Shown: one piece after another, positions 1 through 5,965 of the stretch
Layout of the letters: each line of letters starts with the position of its first letter
Position numbering within the stretch: position 1 is the first letter of the stretch
NCBI GenBank assembly: GCA_945871455.1
Contig: CAMBXJ010000256.1
Span: forward strand, 1 to 6,564
From: Asaia bogorensis
GTDB taxonomy: Bacteria; Pseudomonadota; Alphaproteobacteria; Acetobacterales; Acetobacteraceae
Length of the DNA stretch: 6,564 nucleotides
Direction: 5' to 3'
The notes under the pieces: model-generated
Told to the model about the DNA's origin: nothing
The model's input: only the letters and a program-made list of their open reading frames with translations
Databases searched by the model: none
Program-made: the position numbers and the translations under genes

Positions 1-54
1 TGAGGATACGGCCCTACACGGACGGTGACAGGTCCGTGTAGGGCCGTCTCCTCA
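1..54. terminator. Long near-perfect hairpin at the left edge, probable terminator
   Basis: Positions 8-23 and 32-47 are exact reverse complements (16 bp) around an 8-nt loop at 24-31. The pairing continues outward for six more pairs (1-6 with 49-54) after a single T/C mismatch at 7/48, so 22 of 23 positions pair. It lies about 115 nt downstream of the ABC ATPase stop codon. It may end transcription of the minus-strand operon, of a gene to the left of the window, or of both. No clear U-tract follows on either strand inside the window, so a mobile palindromic repeat is an alternative. The stem may extend beyond position 1, which cannot be seen. Confidence 0.6.
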
Positions 55-70
55 AGCGCACCAATGGTCC

Positions 71-150
71 GGGTTCCAAGGGCCGTCGCCCTTGGTGGGG
101 GTCCAGGGGGCAAAGCCCCCTGGTCGGGGTTCGGGGCGGAAGCCCCGCCC
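71..150. repeat. GC-rich intergenic element of three tandem short hairpins
   Basis: Three consecutive inverted repeats are visible. The first pairs 76-82 with 89-95 (CCAAGGG/CCCTTGG, 6-nt loop). The second pairs 103-111 with 115-123 (9-bp stem, AAA loop). The third pairs 132-137 with 142-147 (CGGGGC/GCCCCG, loop GGAA). Strings of this kind in intergenic DNA are, from memory, common in Acetobacteraceae and related Rhodospirillales genomes. They look like a dispersed repeat rather than a gene-specific site. The element sits in the 3' untranslated region of the ABC operon, where the stems could protect the mRNA end or help termination. No coding potential is credible here. Confidence 0.6.
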
Positions 151-164
151 TTCTCCCTCCCCCC
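143..164 (-). other. Potential G-quadruplex directly after the ATPase stop codon
   Basis: Read on the minus strand, four G-runs of 6, 3, 3 and 4 are separated by loops of 1, 4 and 1 nt. The matching C-runs on the plus strand are at 159-164, 155-157, 148-150 and 143-146. The tract starts 3 nt after the TAG stop of the ABC ATPase gene, so the mRNA itself would carry the G-rich strand. The last G-run also takes part in the adjacent hairpin at 132-147, so the two structures would compete. That the motif fits the canonical pattern is seen directly; any function is inference. Confidence 0.45.
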
Positions 165-167
165 AAC

Positions 168-1259
168 CTACAGCAGCACGCAGTGCGTCGGGTCGAACGA
201 CAGCATCACGGTGCTGCCCTCGTCGAACAGTTCCGTGGGCGGGCGGCGCACGATCAGTTGCCCGGCCGGCCAGTCCACCACGTATTGGATGAAATCCCCA
301 TGGAACATCCGCCGGTGGATTGTTCCGCCCACGCCGTTCTGTCCCCCCGATGTCTGACCGAAATGGATATAGGCGGATCGCAGCGCGATGACGGTGCCTT
401 GGACGCGGGCGTCCGCCGGGCGGCCGATGCGCAGATGGGCGCCGCCCTGGGTCTCAAACGCCAGGGTGCCGTTGGGGCCTTCGCCGGTGACCTTGCCCGG
501 GATCATGTTGGCGGACCCCACGAAATCGGCAACGAAATGACTGGCGGGACGGTCGTAGATATCCTCGGGGGAGCCGATCTGTTCGATCTTGCCGGCGTTC
601 ATAACGATGACGCGGTCGGAGATGGCCAGCGCCTCCTCCTGGTCATGCGTCACATACAGCGACGTGATGTCCAGACGGCGCTGCAATTCGCGCAGTTCCA
701 CGCGCATTTCGGCGCGCAGTTTGGCATCGAGGTTGGACAGCGGCTCATCGAACAGCACGACATTGGGGGAGAATGCGATGGCGCGGGCGACCGCGACGCG
801 CTGCTGCTGGCCGCCGGAGAGTTTGGATGACGGGCGATCGGCGTAGGCCTGCATCTGCACCATATCCAGGACGCGGGCGACGTTGGCCGCGACCTCCTGC
901 TTCGGCATTTTGCGGACTTTCAGGCCGTAGGCGACGTTTTCGAACACTGTCATGTGCGGCCAGATGGCATAGGACTGGAAAACCATCGACACGCCGCGCT
1001 TTTCCGCCGGGATGTTCTTGCGCTCGGTGCCCGAATAGACCGTCTGGCTGTTCAGTTGGATGACGCCGCTGCTGGGGGTTTCCAGGCCGGCGATGGCGCG
1101 CAGGGTGGTGGTCTTGCCGCAGCCGGACGGGCCCAGCAGCGTGACCAACTCGCCGGGGGCGATGGCGAACGCAACACTGTCGACCGCCGTTGCGTCGCCG
1201 TATTTCACCACCAGGTCGCGCACCTCGATGCGGGGTGCGTTGTTGGGATCCCGGTTCAT
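168..1259 (-). CDS. ABC importer ATP-binding protein, PotA/FbpC/CysA-like
   Basis: This 363-residue protein is the nucleotide-binding subunit that powers an ABC importer at the inner face of the cytoplasmic membrane. All catalytic motifs are intact: Walker A GPSGCGKTT at 43-51, Q-loop Gln95, signature LSGGQ at 147-151, Walker B VVLFDEP at 167-173, D-loop SNLD at 175-178 and H-loop His205. Residues from about 245 to 363 form the TOBE-like C-terminal extension typical of the polyamine, ferric iron, sulfate and 2-aminoethylphosphonate importer ATPases, and the length is normal for that group. The start codon overlaps the permease stop as ATGA, with a GGAG site (1267-1270) 7 nt upstream, so translation is probably coupled. 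The substrate class cannot be decided from the ATPase. The motif-based assignment is very secure; specific names such as fbpC or potA are not justified. Confidence 0.96.
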   Translation of the reverse strand: MNRDPNNAPRIEVRDLVVKYGDATAVDSVAFAIAPGELVTLLGPSGCGKTTTLRAIAGLETPSSGVIQLNSQTVYSGTERKNIPAEKRGVSMVFQSYAIWPHMTVFENVAYGLKVRKMPKQEVAANVARVLDMVQMQAYADRPSSKLSGGQQQRVAVARAIAFSPNVVLFDEPLSNLDAKLRAEMRVELRELQRRLDITSLYVTHDQEEALAISDRVIVMNAGKIEQIGSPEDIYDRPASHFVADFVGSANMIPGKVTGEGPNGTLAFETQGGAHLRIGRPADARVQGTVIALRSAYIHFGQTSGGQNGVGGTIHRRMFHGDFIQYVVDWPAGQLIVRRPPTELFDEGSTVMLSFDPTHCVLL

Positions 1260-2932
1260 TCAGTTGCTCCGCCCATGCGACGCGCGATCCGAAACATGAT
1301 CGCGACCGCGATGAATACCATGACTGTCTGGATCAGGGCCATTGCCGCCGACAATTCGGAACTGGCGGTCAGCCAGGAGTTGACGATGGACGGCCCGATG
1401 ACTTTGGAATGCGGCCCCATCAGGAAGATCGACGCGCCGAGTTCCCGCACGCTGGCGATGAACAGCAGCAGCCAGGCGGCGATCAGTCCGGGGCGCAGCA
1501 GCGGCAGGGTGACCGAGCGCATCTGATACGTCCAGGACGCGCCGCAGACCCGGGCGCATTCTTCCAGGCTCTTGTCCACCTGCAAGACGACGCCGGCGAT
1601 GGTGCGCAGCCCCAGGGGCAGGAACACGGTGAAATAGGCAATGCCCAGCAGCCACAGCGTGCCATAGAGGGGGATGGGAATGTTGATCCAGGCCCAGAGC
1701 AGGCCGAGGCCGAAGACCAGGCGGGGTACCGCGGCGGGCACCATGGCGATGTATTCCATGACGATGCGCCCGGGCATGGTGGACCGATAGATGATCCACG
1801 CCATGATGCCGATGATGGGCACGCCGATGGTCGCGACCGACACGCCCAGGATCATGCTGTTGATGAAGGCGGGGCCCAACGAACCCATCTGCACGGCGGT
1901 TTCGAAGTTGCCGAGGGTAAACTTCATCTGCGGAATGATGACGGTGGCGAACTGCTGGAAGGATGTCAGGGTCAGCGCGGCCAGAGGCAGCGCCACGGCG
2001 ACGAAAATATAGCCCCAGGCAAGCGCCATCAGCGGATATTTCAAGGCGCCGATTTCCATCGGCCGCGGGCGGAAAGCCTTGCCCGTGATGGTGGTGTAGG
2101 TGCCGTGGCGCATGATCAGGCGCGCGATTCCCAGGGTTATCACCATGGCGCCGAACAGCGACAGGCCAAGCGCGGCGGCGCGTCCGTAATCCGGCGGATA
2201 GGACAGGGCGGCCTGCCAGATCGATGTCGTTACGACATAGAAGCGTCCGGGGATGCCCAGCACGAAGGCGGCGGCGAAGGATCCCAGCATTTCCGCGAAG
2301 ACGAAGATCGTGGCGCTGAGGATCCCGGGCGTCACCAGCGGGATGGTGATTTTCATCATGGTGCGCAGCTTGCTGGCGCCCAGCACGCGGGAGCTTTCCT
2401 CCAGCGACGGGTCCATGGATTTCATGGAGGCGGAGATCATCACGAAGGCGACGGTGCCTTCAAACAGCGCCATCACCCAGGCGATGCCCCAGGGCGTGTA
2501 GATGTTGAACGCGTCGCTGTCCATGCCGGTGGACCGCCAGAGCTGGTTGATCAGGCCGGTCTTGGGGCCGAGCAGGACGCCCCAGGCGAGGGCGCCGATC
2601 AACGGGGTCATGTAGTAGGGCAGCTCCATCAGCCGTTCCAGCCGCTCCCGCCCCGGAATGGCGGTGCGGGTCAGGATCCAGGCCATGATGAAGCCGAAGA
2701 TCACCGCGAAGACGGTGGAGATGCAGGCCACCAGCAGCGTGTTGGTGATGACCCGGGAATCTTCGTAGAGATTGGCATAGTTGCCGAGGCCGTATTCCTC
2801 GGGCGGGAAGATCTGCGGGTCGCCGACATTGACCGATTCGACGATCAGGAAGGCGAGCGGGTAGATGACCAGGGCGCCGCAGACGAGCAGCAGCAGCATC
2901 ATGATCCAGGTCTGAACGCCAGGAATGCGCAT
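1256..2932 (-). CDS. ABC importer permease, two fused MetI-type domains (FbpB/ThiP-like)
   Basis: This is an inner-membrane permease in which both halves of the channel are fused in one chain, as in ferric iron (FbpB/SfuB), thiamine (ThiP) and some phosphonate importers. With the start used here (558 residues), about 12 hydrophobic segments are visible. There are two EAA loops that dock the ATPase: EESSRVLGASK...IP at 178-198 and EECARVCGASW...LP at 457-477, 279 residues apart. The frame is open to an ATG at 2968 (570 residues). I prefer the ATG at 2932 because it has an AGGG site 8 nt upstream, the extra 12 residues (MASCFAAGRVKD) are atypical, and the first membrane helix then begins at about residue 9. 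The stop overlaps the ATPase start by 4 nt. No periplasmic binding protein gene is beside it in the window, so the substrate is unknown. Confidence 0.93.
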   Translation of the reverse strand: MRIPGVQTWIMMLLLLVCGALVIYPLAFLIVESVNVGDPQIFPPEEYGLGNYANLYEDSRVITNTLLVACISTVFAVIFGFIMAWILTRTAIPGRERLERLMELPYYMTPLIGALAWGVLLGPKTGLINQLWRSTGMDSDAFNIYTPWGIAWVMALFEGTVAFVMISASMKSMDPSLEESSRVLGASKLRTMMKITIPLVTPGILSATIFVFAEMLGSFAAAFVLGIPGRFYVVTTSIWQAALSYPPDYGRAAALGLSLFGAMVITLGIARLIMRHGTYTTITGKAFRPRPMEIGALKYPLMALAWGYIFVAVALPLAALTLTSFQQFATVIIPQMKFTLGNFETAVQMGSLGPAFINSMILGVSVATIGVPIIGIMAWIIYRSTMPGRIVMEYIAMVPAAVPRLVFGLGLLWAWINIPIPLYGTLWLLGIAYFTVFLPLGLRTIAGVVLQVDKSLEECARVCGASWTYQMRSVTLPLLRPGLIAAWLLLFIASVRELGASIFLMGPHSKVIGPSIVNSWLTASSELSAAMALIQTVMVFIAVAIMFRIARRMGGATE

Positions 2933-2937
2933 GTCTT

Positions 2938-3060
2938 TTACCCTGCCTGCCGCGAAGCATGAGGCCATGCCCGTCCCGGCATGTCCATGGTTGGCGCATG
3001 CGAGGTGGATGCATCACCAGGCTGCGCGCTTTGGGGCAGCGCGATATTGGGCGATCGCAT
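2938..3060 (-). CDS. Possible 40-codon leader ORF upstream of the permease
   Basis: An ATG at 3058-3060 lies 8 nt from an excellent Shine-Dalgarno site (minus-strand GGGGGAGG, 3069-3076). It opens a 40-residue frame starting MRSPNIALPQSAQPG and ending HASRQAG. The TAA stop is 5 nt upstream of the preferred permease ATG at 2932, so ribosomes could terminate and re-initiate. The peptide has no signal sequence, membrane helix or recognised domain. Third codon positions are G or C in 25 of 40 codons, no better than background for such GC-rich DNA, so protein-level selection is not evident. It may be a translated leader, a small protein, or chance. The ribosome binding site is the strongest evidence, because without this ORF it would serve nothing. 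Confidence 0.35.
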   Translation of the reverse strand: MRSPNIALPQSAQPGDASTSHAPTMDMPGRAWPHASRQAG

Positions 3061-3080
3061 ATGTTTATCCTCCCCCGGGA

Positions 3081-3122
3081 TTGGTTAGAGGTTCGTTAGA
3101 GCAAGACGGCCCGCGAAGGCAA
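3081..3122 (-). promoter_or_regulatory. Candidate promoter with an 11-bp-period direct repeat, upstream of the importer operon
   Basis: On the plus strand TTGGTTAGAG (3081-3090) and TTCGTTAGAG (3092-3101) match at 9 of 10 positions. Their start-to-start distance is 11 bp, about one helical turn, which is typical of tandem operator half-sites. On the minus strand each copy contains TCTAAC, a 4/6 match to a -10 box. The upstream copy is preceded by TTGCCT (3117-3122, 4/6 match to a -35 box) with a 16-bp spacer. The repeat ends a few bases before the ribosome binding site at 3069-3076. The repeat is seen directly. The promoter assignment and any regulator are inference. Confidence 0.3.
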
Positions 3123-3131
3123 ATCCGCCCA

Positions 3132-4172
3132 TCACCCCGCCCGCACGATCTTGCGCACCCGATGGTTCTCGCTGTCACCGATATAGGCCGCGCCGTCGGG
3201 GCCGATCACGATCCCATGCGGGCGGGCGAGACCGGCCCCGGTAGCGGGGCCACCATCGCCGCCCGGGCCGGCGGAGCCGTTGCCGGCGATCGTATCGACG
3301 ATCCCGGTGGCGTGGTCGATCAGGCGGATGGCGTGGTTCTCGGTGTCGACCACGTAGATGTTGCCGGCGGGGTCCACCGCCATTTCCTTGGGTGCGGCGA
3401 ACACCGCGTCCCGCGCCGGACCGCCGTCGCCGGCATAGGCCCGCGCGCCGGAGCCGGCGATGGTTTCGATGATGCCGTCGCGGATGCGGCGGATGCTGCT
3501 GCCCTGCCGCTCCATCACATAAAGTGCGCCATCCGGGGCAAAGGCCACCGCGCGGGCGCCGAAGATGCCGGCGGCATGGGCCTGGCCGCCATCGCCGTCG
3601 TGCTTGCCGTCCCCCGTACCAGCGAAGGTGGCGATGGTGCCGGACGCGAGTTCGACGACCCGCACACGATGATCCGCGACATCGGCGATGTAGAGATGGG
3701 TCTGGGCCGCGTTCAGTGCCAACCCGTTGGGTTCGGCCAGACCGGCGATCGCGGCCGCGCCGCCGTCGCCGCTGTATTTGCCGGAACCGTCACCGGCCAG
3801 CGTGCTGATGGTGCCGCTACCATCGATTTTGCGGACCCGGCGGTTCAACCGGTCGGCGAAAAAAATATTCCCGGCGCGGTCGGCGACGACGCCGTAGGGT
3901 TCGTTCAACTCGGCGTGAACGGCCAGTCCGCCGTCGCCGGAAAACCCCCGCTCGCCCGTCCCGGCAATGGTGCTGACGATACCGCTGACCGCATCCACAC
4001 GGCGTATGACATGGTTGAACGTGTCGGAAAAAACCAAGTTTCCATCGACATCGAACGCAAGGTCGAACGGATTGTTCAACAACGCCTGGCCGGCCGGCCC
4101 ACCGTCCCCGGCATAGCCCTGGGTGCCACTTCCGGCATAGGTCGAGATGATCCAGTCCGTCGCGCGTGCCAT
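3132..4172 (-). CDS. NHL-repeat protein, predicted six-bladed beta-propeller
   Basis: The 346-residue product is built almost wholly of NHL repeats. A GDGG motif occurs at residues 22, 79, 135, 193, 248 and 305, 55-58 residues apart. Each is followed by a block of the form 'P-x-G-(V/I/L)-A-x-(D/P)-x-G-N-(I/L)-(Y/F)-x-x-D-x-x-N-H-x-(V/I)-R-(K/R)', then by 'G-x-I-x-T-x-A-G'. The first residues supply an isolated IISTYAG strand and the chain ends at VRKI, so the last blade would be closed by the N-terminus. There is no signal peptide, so it is probably cytosolic, unlike many secreted NHL proteins. I chose the ATG at 4172 because GGGGGAGG lies 10 nt upstream; an in-frame ATG at 4214 would add 14 residues. 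Propellers of this type bind partners or ligands or act as lyases or lactonases. No catalytic set can be assigned, so the function is unknown. Confidence 0.9.
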   Translation of the reverse strand: MARATDWIISTYAGSGTQGYAGDGGPAGQALLNNPFDLAFDVDGNLVFSDTFNHVIRRVDAVSGIVSTIAGTGERGFSGDGGLAVHAELNEPYGVVADRAGNIFFADRLNRRVRKIDGSGTISTLAGDGSGKYSGDGGAAAIAGLAEPNGLALNAAQTHLYIADVADHRVRVVELASGTIATFAGTGDGKHDGDGGQAHAAGIFGARAVAFAPDGALYVMERQGSSIRRIRDGIIETIAGSGARAYAGDGGPARDAVFAAPKEMAVDPAGNIYVVDTENHAIRLIDHATGIVDTIAGNGSAGPGGDGGPATGAGLARPHGIVIGPDGAAYIGDSENHRVRKIVRAG

Positions 4173-4283
4173 CGCCCGTGTGCCTCCCCCATGTTCGCGT
4201 TGGATCGCATCCATGGTTGTCCCCAGCGGCGTGTCAAGCGTAGGATCGTGGCAATCAGCAAACATCCCGGAGGATGCCAGGCT
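4173..4283. promoter_or_regulatory. Divergent intergenic region with overlapping candidate promoters
   Basis: These 111 nt separate the start codons of the NHL-repeat gene (leftward) and the 535-residue gene (rightward). Rightward, TTGTCC (4217-4222) and TAGGAT (4241-4246) are 18 bp apart, each a 4/6 match to sigma-70 boxes. They would give a leader of about 30 nt carrying the GGAGG site at 4269-4273. Leftward, a perfect TTGACA lies on the minus strand at 4232-4237, inside the spacer of the rightward promoter. Its -10 partner at normal spacing (ATGGAT, 4209-4214) is poor. The small inverted repeat TGGAT-CGC-ATCCA (4201-4213) could be an operator. The two promoters would compete for the same DNA. 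The assignments rest on consensus matching only. Confidence 0.35.
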
Positions 4284-5891
4284 ATGGATGCCCAGACCGA
4301 TATCTCCAACGATCGCGACGTGCGGTCCCTGTATGAGAAGCTGGAAGATCGCTGCGTCATGCGCGACCAGATCGGCGCCAGCGAGGTCTACTACGACCTG
4401 ATCCGCGCCGGCCGCCCGCTGACCGAGATCGTGGCCGAGGGCGTGCGCATCCACGCCCCCTACACGCACGTCCCGTACCATGAGCGGATCGACGACGGGT
4501 ATCCGAATTTCGTCAACAACGACCACTGCCTGCTCAGCGCGCGGGCGGCGATCAACCTGACGAAGATGATGCCGGACCATCTGGCGATGCTGCCGACGGC
4601 GCAGACCTTCTGGTACATCCCGACCGGCCTGGATATCTGGAACCAGAAGATCAATCAGGCCCCCGGCCACTACACCCGCCATCGCGGCGACAGCACGAAG
4701 ATCGAAGCGCCGCCGGCACCGGTCATCTACTGGCCGGAGCAGGAAGCCATCCGCATGACCGGCCCGTTGGGCGAGCGGTTGAACACCTGGATGACCCTGG
4801 TGCATCGCGGCCAGGTATTGGACGCCTACAAGGTGTTCCTCGGCCTGATGGACAACACCGCCGAACGCAAGGAAGTGCTTGCGGAAATGTGCTTCGCCGG
4901 GCTGATCGACGTGCAGGACCGCATCCTGCATGCGCGGTCCTATACCACGGGTCACAAGGCCTACCGCACCCGCTCGGTCGTGGAACTGGGCAATGCGATC
5001 GGCTGGCAAAAGGCGCGCAATGTCATCTACGCCGGCGCGTTGGACGTGGCGGTCGGCCCGCGCTGGTATTCAACCTACGAGGTCGCCTGCAACTACGTGA
5101 AGATGAACATCGAGGGCGAGGCCCTGCACGCGGTGCCCTATGGCGGCGTCAGCGAGGCCGAGGTCGCGATGCTGCGCGATAACAAAGGCACGTTGAACCC
5201 GGCCGAGGCGTCGGACTTCATCCGATCAATCATCCGCGACACCGAAGAGACCGCGCTGGCGCACCTGACGACCCTGCTGAAAGCCGGCAAGAACCCACGC
5301 CGGGTGCTGGACGTCATGCAGTTGGCGTTGGCGCAGATCGTGCTGGAGACGCGCGATCCAAACAACTTCAATATGCCGCACCACTGCTACGAGTACCACA
5401 ACACGTTGGCGTGGTTCTACGACACGTTCGACCATCCGCGTCGGCTGCGGTTGCTGTATGTCGCGGTGTCCTTCGCCAACCGGGTGTCCGAGAGCATGCG
5501 CGGTCTCGGCGACGTCAACCAGGTTTCGATCAAGGTGCCGTCGGGCGCTTCGGCGATGACCGCGGGGGCGCTGCTGGATCGGGTCGATGACGCGATCTGC
5601 GCTCTGGACGGCGATGCCAGCCTTAGCTGGACTCAGGCCTATTGCGACAACATCGCCGACCGCGCGCCGCTGGTGCGCCGGATCGCTCTGGCGGCATCCA
5701 AGTTGGGCAACGATCCGCACAACCAGGAAATCGCCCAGTGCATGCTGATGGACTTCGGCACCAACCAGCAACCGAACCGCGATCGCTTCCTGCTTTCGGC
5801 CGCCTATCACACCGCCATGCACCGCAAGTATGGCGATACGCAGGAAGCCGCGCGTCGCTTCGGCCAGGCGATGGGCGTGCCTCTACACTGA
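4284..5891 (+). CDS. Uncharacterised 535-residue histidine-rich protein
   Basis: I do not recognise this family. The start is set by GGAGG (4269-4273) 10 nt before the ATG; the frame stays open far upstream, but only as the antisense of the NHL gene. No signal peptide or membrane helix is visible, so it is likely a soluble cytosolic protein. It looks largely helical. Its 20 histidines include clusters suited to metal or cofactor binding: H57/H62/H66 in RIHAPYTHVPYHER, H129/H133 in GHYTRH, H366/H367/H372 in MPHHCYEYH, and H509/H513 in AAYHTAMHR. Tyr and Trp are frequent between 100 and 270. A helical non-heme oxygenase resembling the questin-oxidase type is a weak guess from the scattered histidines, not a match. 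It is divergent from the NHL gene and followed, after a palindrome, by a 2-oxoglutarate dioxygenase gene, which hints at a role in oxidation of the same substrate. That it is a real gene is secure; its function is open. Confidence 0.9.
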   Translation: MDAQTDISNDRDVRSLYEKLEDRCVMRDQIGASEVYYDLIRAGRPLTEIVAEGVRIHAPYTHVPYHERIDDGYPNFVNNDHCLLSARAAINLTKMMPDHLAMLPTAQTFWYIPTGLDIWNQKINQAPGHYTRHRGDSTKIEAPPAPVIYWPEQEAIRMTGPLGERLNTWMTLVHRGQVLDAYKVFLGLMDNTAERKEVLAEMCFAGLIDVQDRILHARSYTTGHKAYRTRSVVELGNAIGWQKARNVIYAGALDVAVGPRWYSTYEVACNYVKMNIEGEALHAVPYGGVSEAEVAMLRDNKGTLNPAEASDFIRSIIRDTEETALAHLTTLLKAGKNPRRVLDVMQLALAQIVLETRDPNNFNMPHHCYEYHNTLAWFYDTFDHPRRLRLLYVAVSFANRVSESMRGLGDVNQVSIKVPSGASAMTAGALLDRVDDAICALDGDASLSWTQAYCDNIADRAPLVRRIALAASKLGNDPHNQEIAQCMLMDFGTNQQPNRDRFLLSAAYHTAMHRKYGDTQEAARRFGQAMGVPLH

Positions 5892-5910
5892 CGTTGCATT
5901 GACCGTCAGG

Positions 5911-5934
5911 CCCCCTCCCGCATGCGGGAGGGGG
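5911..5934 (+). terminator. Perfect 24-bp palindrome, probable terminator
   Basis: The left half CCCCCTCCCGCA is exactly complementary to the right half TGCGGGAGGGGG. RNA could form a 10-bp GC-rich stem (5911-5920 with 5925-5934) with a CATG loop, followed by only two T residues before GTCA. It begins 19 nt after the stop codon of the 535-residue gene and ends 31 nt before the dioxygenase start. It could stop or attenuate read-through. The weak T-tract means partial termination or mRNA 3'-end protection is as likely as full termination. Palindromes of this CCCTCCCGC...GCGGGAGGG form are often dispersed in high-GC proteobacterial genomes, so it may also be a repeat element. Confidence 0.55.
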
Positions 5935-5965
5935 TTGTCATCGACCTGATCCCCAGGATGTCCCC

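Noticed and set aside
25..830. Plus-strand frames over the ATPase gene and the left intergenic hairpins.
   Set aside because: They are shadows of the ATPase gene or run through the hairpin element, and they have no family resemblance.
1190..2962. A 590-codon plus-strand frame opposite the permease.
   Set aside because: Its translation is rich in Gly/Asp/His/Gln with no domain, the typical shadow of a GC-rich membrane protein gene. The minus strand encodes a textbook permease with two EAA loops.
2969..3131. Possible terminator for the NHL gene ahead of the importer operon.
   Set aside because: Only 3-4 bp stems (for example GGC...GCC around 3119-3129) and no T-tract are present, so read-through from the NHL gene into the importer operon cannot be excluded and no terminator is called.
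3098..4109. Recurring CCGCCGTCGCC-like DNA motif about every 170 nt, at first sight an interspersed DNA repeat.
   Set aside because: It is explained by the codons for the GDGG motif of each NHL repeat, so it is protein-level repetition.
4173..5009. N-terminal extension of the NHL frame on the minus strand, giving a 625-residue product.
   Set aside because: It is antisense to the 535-residue gene and crosses the divergent promoter region. The NHL repeats and a good ribosome site begin only at about 4172.
2925..5891. A 988-codon plus-strand open frame beginning near the permease start and including the 535-residue gene.
   Set aside because: The part before 4284 is exactly antisense to the NHL-repeat gene, has no ribosome site at its start, and translates to low-complexity Gly/Ala/Asp/Arg sequence. 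The real start has GGAGG 10 nt upstream.
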